NCBI GenBank assembly: GCA_032128395.1
Contig: JAQBGV010000046.1
Location: 18,653 to 82,652 of the forward strand
Origin: JAQBGV01 sp032128395
GTDB taxonomy: Bacteria > Planctomycetota > UBA8108 > UBA1146
Direction of reading: 5' to 3'
DNA length: 64,000 bases
In this document: positions 9,048-18,192 of the stretch, in pieces
Layout: each line of letters opens with the position of its first letter
Position numbering within the stretch: the first letter of the stretch is position 1
Translations under genes and position numbers: made by a program
The notes under the pieces: model-generated
Told to the model about the DNA's origin: nothing
The model's input: the letters and a program-made list of their open reading frames with translations, nothing else
Databases searched by the model: none

Positions 9048-9881
9048 TCAGGGGCAGGACGGATAGGGGAGGCAGGGGATCGGACTCGGGACCAGGTCTA
9101 CATCACAACTCGGCCACGGCGGGGGGATCGGCTGGGCCGAGAAGATGAGGCCGTTGAGGAGCGCAATCGCATCCGCGATGTTCAACCCGTCGTCCTGGTT
9201 GACATCCGCGGTCCGCGGGCAGTGCCCGGTGGGAACGCCGAGGAACAAGTGCTCGAGGAGGATCACCGCATCCGTCACCGAAGTTACGCCGTTCTGATCG
9301 ACATCACCCCGGACGAATGTCGTGGGTGAGACCGCCGGCAGAATATCGACCGAGCCGTCGATCAGCACCATGGGGATGAAGCTGCCACTGGCGAACACGA
9401 CGTTGCCTATCCCGGTCCCGAGCGAACAGTAGGTCAGCGTGGTGACGCTGCCCACAACGGCCGCGGGTTGGATCATGTAGGTCCAATCGATCAACTCGTG
9501 CGCGGGGCCCGGAGGGAGCACGGTGATCGCGAGTGGCGGAGCGAAGATGACGAAGCAGGAGATCCCGTCGACATCGACTGTCACGCTGAAGAGCTCGGGG
9601 GGGCCTCCGCCCTGGATGGTCGCGATGGCGACCCCGGGATCGATCGCGACCGGGACGAGCACGAGCGGGTCGTGGCAGATCGAGGCCCTGAATCCGGTGA
9701 TTCCGTTCCCGCTCGACGAGTCGAGTGAGAGCGAGAGCGTGACCCCACCCCCGGCGCCCCCCGAGGTCGCGGGGAGCGAGAATGAATAACTCTGTGCGAA
9801 CGCGATCGTCGGTGCCAGTATTAGGATCCCGACGGCGATCCAAACGGCGATCCCGACGAACCGGGTGCTTCTCGATTCCAT
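9048..9881 (-). CDS. Secreted cohesin-like/dockerin protein
   Basis: A 277-residue exported protein. The chosen ATG at 9881 gives a good signal peptide (MESRSTRFVGIAVWIAVGIL, cleavage near IAFAQS), preceded by GAGAGGG; the frame stays open further upstream but without a signal sequence. One cohesin-like beta domain (about 30-185; ITGFRASICHDPLVLVPV) is followed by a dockerin pair (VRGDVDQNGVTSVTDAVILL and DVNQDDGLNIADAIALL) and a Cys-Pro-rich end. It is the first gene of a two-gene unit with the larger dockerin protein downstream. The function is probably structural or adhesive at the cell surface; the specific role is unknown. Confidence 0.75.
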   Translation of the reverse strand: MESRSTRFVGIAVWIAVGILILAPTIAFAQSYSFSLPATSGGAGGGVTLSLSLDSSSGNGITGFRASICHDPLVLVPVAIDPGVAIATIQGGGPPELFSVTVDVDGISCFVIFAPPLAITVLPPGPAHELIDWTYMIQPAAVVGSVTTLTYCSLGTGIGNVVFASGSFIPMVLIDGSVDILPAVSPTTFVRGDVDQNGVTSVTDAVILLEHLFLGVPTGHCPRTADVNQDDGLNIADAIALLNGLIFSAQPIPPPWPSCDVDLVPSPIPCLPYPSCP

Positions 9882-9985
9882 CCCCTGCCCTCTCTGGCTG
9901 GTGCGCTCGTCCCAGTCGGCACTCTTGGGATGATACGCCCGGAAACTCGGCCGCGAGTCCCGTGTTCGAGATCGATCTCGACGGC

Positions 9986-11296
9986 TCAGGGGTTCTTGTC
10001 GTCCGTCTCTCCCGTTCGGAGCGATTCGACCATGTCCCGGCACTCCTCGAGGTACTCACTCTGCGCGTACGCTCTCTCGAACTGCTGCAGTAGGGCGCGT
10101 GCCTTGGTTTCGTCCTCGGAGGCGACGGCGTAGTCGATCACGGTCAGATACGCGCTCTCCGCGTCCTCGAGTTTGCTGAAGTGCGGGACGAGCTCTTCCA
10201 GCCGATCGAGGGGGAGGGCGATCGCGATGGATGAGAGACACCCCCATGAGTTGGGTTGGTCTGCCAATCCCTTCTCGGCGTGGGAGATCGCCTGGGGCAC
10301 ATCCCCCTTTCCGTAGTAGGCATCGGAGACCAGCTCGTGGACGTCCGCGTCCCAGCCGAGGGTCTCCGCATATTTCTCGAAGCTCTCGATCGCCAGGTCC
10401 CACTGTTCGAGGCCGCTCCGGGCCACTCCTCTCTGGTAGTGGACCAGCGGGTTGCCGCCGTCCAGTTTCTCGATGCGGTCGAGTTCCACGAGGGCTTTCT
10501 CGAACTCCTCCATGACGACGAACCCTCCCGACCGGAGGGTCCGAGCCATGGTCTCGATCGCCATCGGGAGGTTTCGGTGGGTGAGGAGTTGATCGATCTT
10601 GGGCTGAATGTCGGTGAGAGCGCTCACCATGTCGCCCGTCGCGTTCGCCGCCGAATATGCCTGCATCATCGCCTGGAACGAACTCAACCACGCCGCCTTG
10701 CTGGTCACCGCGCCAAACATCGATCCCATCAGTGTCGAGACCCGCATGTTCTGGTCGAAGTCCTCCCAGTCGAATGCCCGCCACTCTCCATCGATTCGGG
10801 AAAGCCACCACCGGGACTTGGTGTGGACCTCGAGTTCGTCATCCCAGAATCGTGCGTAAACGAGGAGGGTATCGGTGTCGAGACGGGCGATCTTGCGGAT
10901 CTCCTGCTGGTGCCAACCCATCGCCTCACTCCACTGCCCCATCGATTGTTGGAACCCGACGTCGAACCCTCGAAGGAACTCGGATCGCCGACTGCCCCCG
11001 GGGATGTCGATCAGGCCCCGCGCTTCGGCGGACTCGATCAACTTCTCGCTCGAGAAGTGGCGCCTGATCGTGGACACGTCCCCATGAAGGAACGCTTTCC
11101 CGAGAGCGGTGAAGAACGTAGCGACTTCTCGGTGGATCGCCGGGTCGACGACGGGTTCACCACCGGTGGTGTTGAGGAATGCTTCCCCGACTGCGGCATC
11201 CCGTTCGGCGGCGGACTCCGCGGGGGCGGGCTTCGAGTCGCAGCTCGCCAGCGCAACCGCGATTCCGATCAGCATCACTCGCACTGGAATAGTCAT
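9986..11296 (-). CDS. TPR-containing lipoprotein of unknown function
   Basis: A 436-residue lipoprotein. The start ATG at 11296 is fixed by a strong AGGAGGAG site about five bases upstream and by a lipoprotein signal (MTIPVRVMLIGIAVALASC, lipobox Cys at residue 19). Residues about 45-190 form a mixed alpha/beta region with no family I can name (ATFFTALGKAFLHGDV; LDTDTLLVYARFWDDELEV). Residues about 260-430 are helical repeats of TPR type (LAIESFEKYAETLGWDAD; KGDVPQAISHAEKGL). It may act as an envelope scaffold. The frame runs on upstream across the neighbouring acetyltransferase, but that part is not coding. Confidence 0.7.
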   Translation of the reverse strand: MTIPVRVMLIGIAVALASCDSKPAPAESAAERDAAVGEAFLNTTGGEPVVDPAIHREVATFFTALGKAFLHGDVSTIRRHFSSEKLIESAEARGLIDIPGGSRRSEFLRGFDVGFQQSMGQWSEAMGWHQQEIRKIARLDTDTLLVYARFWDDELEVHTKSRWWLSRIDGEWRAFDWEDFDQNMRVSTLMGSMFGAVTSKAAWLSSFQAMMQAYSAANATGDMVSALTDIQPKIDQLLTHRNLPMAIETMARTLRSGGFVVMEEFEKALVELDRIEKLDGGNPLVHYQRGVARSGLEQWDLAIESFEKYAETLGWDADVHELVSDAYYGKGDVPQAISHAEKGLADQPNSWGCLSSIAIALPLDRLEELVPHFSKLEDAESAYLTVIDYAVASEDETKARALLQQFERAYAQSEYLEECRDMVESLRTGETDDKNP

Positions 11297-11596
11297 GACG
11301 CTCCTCCTGTTCGTCGAGCTTGCCCGAAGGGAGATCCTTGCATTGTTACCGCCTCGCGGCATGGTGACCAGCCTCGAGTCGAGGGCGGAGAGATGCTCCA
11401 GCGACCGCCGCTGGCGAACATGGGGACGGTTCCACTCCTTCGGCCGCGATGCGGACTGGTGGACAATCGACGGCCGATCGGCTCCGATACGGGCCCGCCC
11501 GGTTCGCCTTCCTCTCGATGACCGGAGATCTCCGATGCATTTCGGCAACACGCTCGGACTCGCGGGCGCCTCCGAAGAAACCGCGGGACCTCGAAC

Positions 11597-12112
11597 GTGA
11601 TCCCGACCGACCGCCTCCGCCTCATCCCCGCCACCCGCGCGCACATCGAGGTGGCTCTCGAGAGCGATGACGCGCTCGGCGCCCTGCTGGGGGCCCGCGT
11701 CCCCGACACCTGGCCCCCCGAATACATCGACGAGCGGGCGCTCATCTACACTTTGGATCGGCTCGCCGAGGGGCCGGAGCAAGCGGGGTGGTGGCTGCAC
11801 TTCGTCGTGCTCGAAGGTGTCCCTGCCAAACTGATCGGCACTGCGGGCTACAAGGGTCCGCCGAAGGACGGGACCGTCGAGGTGGGATACGGGATCGTCG
11901 CCGATCACCAGCGGCGCGGCTACGCGACCGAGGCGACCCGCGCGCTGATCGCGCACGCGTTCGCGCGCCCGGCTGTCCGCCGAGTGATCGCGGAGACTCT
12001 CCCCGAACTGATCCCGTCGATCGGAGTGCTCGAGAAACTCGGCTTCGTCCGCGCTGTGGAGGAAGGGTCGGAGCCGGGGGTGATCCGGTTCGAGCTCGAG
12101 CGGGGGGCGTGA
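11597..12112 (+). CDS. GNAT acetyltransferase, RimJ/RimL type
   Basis: A 171-residue acetyltransferase. The start TDRLRLIPATRAHIEVALES is typical of the RimJ/RimL branch of GNAT enzymes. The acetyl-CoA-binding region is VEVGYGIVADHQRRGYATEAT with the Q/R-x-x-G-x-A loop, and the C-terminal part SIGVLEKLGFV completes the fold. Members acetylate N-terminal or side-chain amines of proteins or small molecules; the substrate here cannot be told. The start is GTG 11597, with no strong ribosome site. It is divergent from the TPR lipoprotein gene and convergent with the long RHS gene, with only 55 bases to that gene's end. Confidence 0.85.
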   Translation: MIPTDRLRLIPATRAHIEVALESDDALGALLGARVPDTWPPEYIDERALIYTLDRLAEGPEQAGWWLHFVVLEGVPAKLIGTAGYKGPPKDGTVEVGYGIVADHQRRGYATEATRALIAHAFARPAVRRVIAETLPELIPSIGVLEKLGFVRAVEEGSEPGVIRFELERGA

Positions 12113-12167
12113 CCGAGCGTCTCGATGCCCTGACTCGGGGCGCCGGCTGTCCCTGATGCGCTCCCGG

Positions 12168-15100
12168 TTACCGGGCGTTCTGGATCGTCGCCATCATCGC
12201 GTCGTGCCTCGCCTTCTGCATGTTCGAAATCGTGTTGAACATCCCACCGGCGCTCTGGAGTCGCGGCCCGAGCTCGAGGAACAGCGACAGCCCGTCATGG
12301 ACGTACCCTCGCTTCAGGGTGATGTTCGAGTACTTCGTCCGTCCCGGGCGCTTCAGCGTCCCCGCTTCGTGCCCGTGGTTGCCCCGCCTCAGCAAAATGT
12401 TCGAGTTCTCGGTCAGCGCTGCGCCTTTCAGCGTCCCCGGCTCGTGCCCGTGGCTGCTCCGCTTCAGGGTGATGTTCGAGTACTTCGTCCGCCCGGGGCG
12501 CTTCCGCGTGAGTTCCGGACCCTCCCAGCGGACCGGCCAGCCGTTCGACGCGGCGAGCAGCCGCCCGGTCGTCGGCGGCCCCGCGCTCACCTCTCCGATC
12601 TGCAGACGCCACCACGGCGGCGGCTCGGGGAATTCGGCGCGGTACTCGAGCGGTGGGCCGTTCAGGAGGACGCGGCTGGAACTGCTCCTCGGGAGAGCGG
12701 ATGAGATCACGGCTCCGCCGGGGATCACACCGCCAGCGGTCGCGAGTCTCCCGGGGAGGCCGCGGAGCGATGAGACCGCCGAGGCGGCTGCGGGCCCGAC
12801 GCTCCTCGCCCCATCGCTGTCGCTCTGGTTCTGCCATGTCTTCGACTTCCGCCCTCGCGTCAGGCGGTGAGTGAGGTCGTAACCGCTCACGGCGACGGAC
12901 TCGAATCCAGTCTCGTGCCCGGACTCGAAGCCCACCACGGCCCCGCGCAACAACTGCCCATCGCTCGTCGCATCGCCGCGACTCCAAGGGTTGTTCCCGG
13001 CGAAGTCGTAGCCGGTCATCGACGAGGCAGTCCCGTCCTGCAGATACGGGTCCGGCCACGGAGTCCGCACGTCCACGAACCGCCCCGCGAGCGGGTCGAG
13101 GGAACGCCCATCCGCCTCGTACCCACCGGACTCCGCGCGGTAGCGCAGGCCGTGGAAGAGGTACGGGTTCCCGACGAGTGACCCGGGGAGCGGGATCCCG
13201 GCCGCGTCCGAGAAACTCGGCGCTCCGTAGTCGTCGTACTCATAGCGCTCGACCGGCGCTCCCGCCGCATCGCAGAGCACCACGACGGACCCGAGGTCTT
13301 CCGATCGCAGGTAGAAGTCCTCCGGTCCCGCGCCGAGGTCGCGGCGCATCTGGATTCGATTGTCGTCCGGAGGGTTGCTGAGGACGTAGGTCGCGAGAAT
13401 CGCCCCGACGGCGTCCCGCTCCTCGATGACGTGCGGGCCGTCGTACAGGTACTCGGTGCGCGAGCTGCCGGCCACGAGCGTGTGCGTGCTCGCGATCCGC
13501 CGACCGAGCGCATCGTGCTCGTAGGTGTACGTTCCGCTGAAGGGATCGACCGCCCCGACCATTCGGTCGCGATCGTCGTAGCTGAACTGCGCGCCCGGCG
13601 CGCCGAAGGGGGTGCGCGAGAGCAGGTTTCCCGCCAGGTCGTAGCTCCGCAGGTCGCACCCGGTCTGCGCGTACTGATGCACCGAGCCTCCCGCCGCGGG
13701 GTCGAGCAGATAGGGACCCGTGCAGCTCCCCGAGGTCACTTCGAGGCGGTTCCCCGACAGGTCGAGGGTGTACTGGGTGTCGCGCACCGGCAGACCGGCA
13801 TCGTCGGTGACGAGCGTGCGGACCAACCGGTCGAGCGAGTCGTAGGTGAGCGAGCTGAAGATGGGGCTGCCGGGTCCGGTCCGGTCGCGCGCAATCTTGT
13901 TGCTCACGGGATCCCAGGCGTATCCGCGCGCATCGATCTGCACCGGAGGGCCGGCGGTTGCCCCTTGGCTGTGTCCGATGAATTCGACCCGTCGCTGGCG
14001 GTCGTAGTGATGGTCTGAGGTCGTGTCCGTGGCATCGGTCTGCCGGAGCAGACGATCCCCGATGTACTCGGTGGTGGTGATAATCGGCCCCGTCGTCGGG
14101 TCGGTGATCGTCGTCGGCCGGGCGAGCGCATCGTAGGCGAAGTCGAGCCCACGCCCCCCCGGATAGGTCATGGAGAGTCGGTTCCCGCTCCCCGAGTGAA
14201 GGTAGGTGACCACGCGACCATTCTGCACCTCCGACATCAGGTTCCCGAGCGAGTCGAAGTTCCGGAGCACTTCCGAGTCGTCATCCGCGGCGCGGACGAG
14301 CCTCGACAGGCCGTCGTAGGCGTACTCCTCGAACGTGGTCGCCGGCGACACCCCGGGGCCGGGGAGTATGGTGCGCAGCGTCGGCCGTCCGAGGTTGTCG
14401 TAGGTGGTTTGGACCACCGTCCCGTTCGGATCGGTCGCGGAGACGAGGTCATCGAAAGAGTTCCAGACGAGGGTGTGCTCCACCCCGTTCGCGGAGGTCG
14501 CGAGTACCCGTCGGTCGCTCTCGTCGTACGCGAAGGTCGTCGTGTTCCCGTTCGGGTCGGTGACTGCGACGAGACGCGATGAGGCGTCCCACTGATACTG
14601 CGTGGTCGCAGTGGCGACCACCGTCCCCGTCCCGTCGCCGGTGTTGGTCAGGTCGAACACCTCGGCCACGAGGCGGTCGAGGGAATCGTACGTGGAGCGT
14701 GTGACATTGCCGCGTGCGTCGACACGGCGGACGCGGTTGTTCCGCGAGTCGTAGGCGAAGGTCTCGACTCCCCCCGCCGGATCGGTCACCGAGATGAGAC
14801 GGCCGAGGTCGTCGTACGCGAAGGCGGTGATGTACGTCTCGGCGGGCACGGTCGGATCGGTCGAGAGATCGATCTCGGTCCGCGCGACGACACTGCCCCG
14901 AGGGTCGTAGGAAAAGAGATCCTCGTTCCCCATCGCGTCGACCGCGCGCACGAGCCGCCCGTGCGAGTCGTACTCGTAGGTCGTCACGGCGCCGTCGTCG
15001 TCGGTGAGCGAGGTGATCCGCGAGATCGGCGCGTACCCGCTCGACCAGCTCGATGCGCCGTCCGTGAGGGGCGCCTGGGTCGCCGGGTCGAAGTGCAGGA

Positions 15101-17921
15101 ACTGGCCGCCGCCGGGGCGGGAGAGATCGCCGAAGGCGGTGGTCACTTCGCGCAGGCGCACGTTGCCGGCCTGGCCGGGGAGATCGAGGCGCTCGCCGTC
15201 GGTCTGTTCGTGGACGACGTTTCGTGACGGGTCGTGCAGGTAGCTCGTCAGGTTCCCCATCGGGTCACGGGCCGACACGAGGCGCTCGAACGGGTCGTAC
15301 GTGAAGAGCCAGGTGCGCGGGGCGACCACCCCGTCGCGAAGACGGCGGACCTCGGTGTAGTCGTAGTCGGCTTGGATGACGCTGCCGTTCTGCCGCGAGC
15401 GGAGGTAGAGGCGATCGAGCTCGTCATGGACGAATTCGATGGTGTTCCCGGGCTGCGCGCCGCGGGTCGCCTCCCCGAGGAGCACACGAGTCCGATTCCC
15501 GGATGGATCGTACTCGTACTCCGTCGTGACGAATTCGGAGGAGGGCAGCCCTTGACAGTCGAGTTGCGGGGGGGAGATCGGCACGTCGAAGCTCCCCGAC
15601 TCCTCGCAGGTCCGAACGCGCCGGTCGAGCGAGTCGTACTCGTAGAGAGTCGTCAGGTAGGAATTCGTCGGGTCGAGGGCTCCGTTCTCGTCGCGATTCT
15701 CGGTGCAAGTGCGGACCAGGTTGTCGTTCGCGTCGTAGTAGAAGGTCCGCACGATCGGCACCGTCGCAGTGGGGTCGATCACCGGGGAGAGCTCGAGGAC
15801 GCGCTGGTCGAGCTCGTTGTAGAGGTTCGCGTTCGTCGCTCCCGCGGGGTCGGTCAGCGCGACGACGTTCCCGCGAGAGTCGTGCTCGTACTGCGTGGTA
15901 AGAGGGGTGCCGAGTGAGTCGGCGGTCTCGCTCACCAGCCGGCCGAGCGAGCTCCCGACGGTGCCGTAGACGTAGACGTCGTTCCGGCGCACCCCCGCGC
16001 CGTTGTCGGGGAGCACGTGGAGGACGAGCTCGCCGAAGGAATCGTAGGCGAAGTCCTCGACCACTGACGGGTCGGGGTGGATGGTCTGGATCCGATTCCC
16101 CGCGGCGTCGAAGACGTGCTCTGTGGTCCGTCCCGCCGGGTCGATCTCCGCCGTGAGGAAGTCCTCGGCGCAGCAGCCACCGTACCCCGGCTCGTATTCG
16201 AGGGTCGTGACGAGGATGTCCTGCGAGCCGATCGGCAGGTGCGATCCGGCGAGGCGCGTCAGCTGGCGCAGGTTGCCGCGCGAGACGCGGGGGCCCCCCG
16301 GGATGAGCGCCGACTCGTAGAGGTGTTGCGTGATCGCGCCGGTCGCATGGACGACCTCTGTCACGAGGTGGTCCGGATCGTAGCTGGGGCGCGTCTCGTA
16401 GAAATCGGGGTCGGTGGAGCGGAGCTTGCCGGTCGGGCGGTTCTCCGTCTCCGTGGTCGGAAGCATCGGGTCGGCGAAGCCAGTGAACTCGCGGAGCAGC
16501 ACGAGGCGGTTTTGCGCATCGTAGTAGTACTCGTCGACTGCGCCGCGGCGGTCGTTCTCGATCACGCGGAGCACCGCGCCGTGGTTCCCCGGGTCGGGGA
16601 CGACCGTCGCGTAGTCGAGGTCGATCCGCGCGGCGCCTCCCTGCCAGGAGCTGAACAGCATGCGACCGAAGGGGAAACACGAGGGACACGAGGTCGAGTA
16701 ACCGAACTCGATCCACTTCTGCCCCTTCGGATCGGTGATCGAGAGCAGATCGTGGTTCAACCGATCATCGGCGAACCCCGTCGAGTAGGTGTATGCCGTC
16801 GTCTTCCCGGCGGGGAAGTCGTTCAGGGTCGGCGTCCCGACGACTGCGGGGCTCGTCATCGCGGCGAGGTCTCCCTCGCTGCCGCTCGGGTCCCCCGGGC
16901 CGTAGTACGAGTACGTGACCGTCCGTCCGTCGAAGTCGGTGAGCGAAGCGATGCGCCCCGGCGCGTCGTACGCGAGGGTGTGGACGTGCCCGAGGGTGTC
17001 GGTGATCGCCGAGAGTCGGCCGGCGGGGTCGTACGCGAAGACGAGCGCGTTCCCGTGGCGGTCGGCGATCTGATCGATCTTTCCCGACTGCGGCAGGCCC
17101 TGCGCCGGGTGGAACTGCCAGCTCCCGCCGTCGCCGAACGCCAGCACGAATCGGTCGAACGCGTCGAAGCTCCCCGACGTGAAGTGCCCCGGCGCCCCGT
17201 AGGTGCCGTCTGTCTGGAGTGTGAGCAGGTCGACGCGGCCGTGCCCGTCGCGGAGCACCACCCCCGCGCTCGTCGAAGTGACCCGGAGGTCGTAGGAGTG
17301 CGTCCAGCGGTGACCCATCGCGGTCGACTCGCCGAGGCGCGAGCGATACGTCCTCGTGAACGCGAAATCGATGCCGCGTCCGCGCAGGAACAGATCGGTC
17401 TCCACGTGGGTGACCTCGCCGGAGTGACGGAGGATCATGTGCGCCGCTGAGTTCACCCCCCCATCTTCGTAGAAACACCCGCACGGTGCGGCGGGCGGCG
17501 GCGATGGCGGCTCGAGGAGCGCCTGGTAGATCGACAGGTCAGGAGGGCAGCCGGTGGGGCTCGAGACGCAGGTCAGGGGGTCCGGCGTCGGGTCGACGCC
17601 GCAGAGGTCGGGGGGTGGCAGCGGCGCCGCGCTCTGGAAGAGGAGCGCGAGCAGGGTGATCACGTCGGCGAGGTCGAGGACGCCGTCGTCGTTCGCATCC
17701 GCCGCCTTCTCGCAGGGGAGCGGCGGTTGGCCGGGCACGAACAGCGCGATGAGGAGCGCGACCGGGTCGGAGATGTCGCGCGCGTCGTCGCCGTTGATAT
17801 CTCCACGCCGGAAGGTGAAGTCCTGTCCCTCGACGAGCGACGGCGGCGCACCGAGAGCGAGGAACAGCAGTGCGAGGGCCGCACGGATCAAGAGACACCG
17901 CAATGCACACCTCCAGCTCAT
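12168..17921 (-). CDS. Giant RHS/YD-repeat protein with N-terminal dockerin
   Basis: A 1917-residue exported protein. A signal peptide (about 1-32; LIRAALALLFLALG) leads into a dockerin pair (FRRGDINGDDARDISDPVAL and DANDDGVLDLADVITLL), then a Pro-rich linker, an RHS N-terminal region (FAFTRTYRSRLGESTAMGHR) and dozens of YD repeats (YDALGR, YDSLDRL, YEYDSHGRL) to about residue 1550. The RHS core follows near 1560-1660 (LDPLAGRFVD; YDFAGNNPWSRGDATSDG), beyond which the variable tip begins. In this family the tip is usually a toxin sheltered in the shell; here about 270 residues include a triplicated 25-residue motif resembling phage tail-tube proteins. No immunity gene is obvious beside it. 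GGGAG precedes ATG 17921. Confidence 0.88.
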   Translation of the reverse strand: MSWRCALRCLLIRAALALLFLALGAPPSLVEGQDFTFRRGDINGDDARDISDPVALLIALFVPGQPPLPCEKAADANDDGVLDLADVITLLALLFQSAAPLPPPDLCGVDPTPDPLTCVSSPTGCPPDLSIYQALLEPPSPPPAAPCGCFYEDGGVNSAAHMILRHSGEVTHVETDLFLRGRGIDFAFTRTYRSRLGESTAMGHRWTHSYDLRVTSTSAGVVLRDGHGRVDLLTLQTDGTYGAPGHFTSGSFDAFDRFVLAFGDGGSWQFHPAQGLPQSGKIDQIADRHGNALVFAYDPAGRLSAITDTLGHVHTLAYDAPGRIASLTDFDGRTVTYSYYGPGDPSGSEGDLAAMTSPAVVGTPTLNDFPAGKTTAYTYSTGFADDRLNHDLLSITDPKGQKWIEFGYSTSCPSCFPFGRMLFSSWQGGAARIDLDYATVVPDPGNHGAVLRVIENDRRGAVDEYYYDAQNRLVLLREFTGFADPMLPTTETENRPTGKLRSTDPDFYETRPSYDPDHLVTEVVHATGAITQHLYESALIPGGPRVSRGNLRQLTRLAGSHLPIGSQDILVTTLEYEPGYGGCCAEDFLTAEIDPAGRTTEHVFDAAGNRIQTIHPDPSVVEDFAYDSFGELVLHVLPDNGAGVRRNDVYVYGTVGSSLGRLVSETADSLGTPLTTQYEHDSRGNVVALTDPAGATNANLYNELDQRVLELSPVIDPTATVPIVRTFYYDANDNLVRTCTENRDENGALDPTNSYLTTLYEYDSLDRRVRTCEESGSFDVPISPPQLDCQGLPSSEFVTTEYEYDPSGNRTRVLLGEATRGAQPGNTIEFVHDELDRLYLRSRQNGSVIQADYDYTEVRRLRDGVVAPRTWLFTYDPFERLVSARDPMGNLTSYLHDPSRNVVHEQTDGERLDLPGQAGNVRLREVTTAFGDLSRPGGGQFLHFDPATQAPLTDGASSWSSGYAPISRITSLTDDDGAVTTYEYDSHGRLVRAVDAMGNEDLFSYDPRGSVVARTEIDLSTDPTVPAETYITAFAYDDLGRLISVTDPAGGVETFAYDSRNNRVRRVDARGNVTRSTYDSLDRLVAEVFDLTNTGDGTGTVVATATTQYQWDASSRLVAVTDPNGNTTTFAYDESDRRVLATSANGVEHTLVWNSFDDLVSATDPNGTVVQTTYDNLGRPTLRTILPGPGVSPATTFEEYAYDGLSRLVRAADDDSEVLRNFDSLGNLMSEVQNGRVVTYLHSGSGNRLSMTYPGGRGLDFAYDALARPTTITDPTTGPIITTTEYIGDRLLRQTDATDTTSDHHYDRQRRVEFIGHSQGATAGPPVQIDARGYAWDPVSNKIARDRTGPGSPIFSSLTYDSLDRLVRTLVTDDAGLPVRDTQYTLDLSGNRLEVTSGSCTGPYLLDPAAGGSVHQYAQTGCDLRSYDLAGNLLSRTPFGAPGAQFSYDDRDRMVGAVDPFSGTYTYEHDALGRRIASTHTLVAGSSRTEYLYDGPHVIEERDAVGAILATYVLSNPPDDNRIQMRRDLGAGPEDFYLRSEDLGSVVVLCDAAGAPVERYEYDDYGAPSFSDAAGIPLPGSLVGNPYLFHGLRYRAESGGYEADGRSLDPLAGRFVDVRTPWPDPYLQDGTASSMTGYDFAGNNPWSRGDATSDGQLLRGAVVGFESGHETGFESVAVSGYDLTHRLTRGRKSKTWQNQSDSDGARSVGPAAASAVSSLRGLPGRLATAGGVIPGGAVISSALPRSSSSRVLLNGPPLEYRAEFPEPPPWWRLQIGEVSAGPPTTGRLLAASNGWPVRWEGPELTRKRPGRTKYSNITLKRSSHGHEPGTLKGAALTENSNILLRRGNHGHEAGTLKRPGRTKYSNITLKRGYVHDGLSLFLELGPRLQSAGGMFNTISNMQKARHDAMMATIQNAR
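12276..12500 (-). repeat. Three 75-base tandem units with tail-tube-like motif
   Basis: Inside the 3' end of the RHS gene, three in-frame units of exactly 75 bases begin at 12500, 12425 and 12350 (minus strand), coding residues 1808-1882. Units 1 and 3 share RPGRTKYSNITLKR; units 1 and 2 share HGHE-x-GTLK; unit 2 has NSNILLRR in the middle. RPGRTKYSNITLKRG is the characteristic hairpin motif of phage gp19-type tail-tube proteins. Only this fragment of the tube fold is recognisable. Confidence 0.7.
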
Positions 17922-18192
17922 GCTCGCTCCCGAGCCCCGGGCGGGGCGCGACTCCCCGACTCGAGCGGATCGGAAGGGCGCCAGCGGGTTCTCTACCGGA
18001 CTGAGGGATTCAAGCCCGGCGCCATTGTACCCGCGGGACGGGTCGCAGCGCGCGGGTTGGAGAGGAGGGCGGGACCCCGAATTGAGCCATCCGGAACGAC
18101 AGGCCGAGCGCCCGCGGCCCCTCGAGAGGACGAGGTCGCACGTGCGGACTCGCCCTGCGCCCGAACTTCGGCGTTCCTGGACGCGACGAGAT

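Noticed and set aside
11297..11956. Upstream extension of the TPR lipoprotein frame
   Set aside because: It lacks a ribosome site, overlaps the acetyltransferase antisense, and the lipoprotein signal at 11296 is clear.
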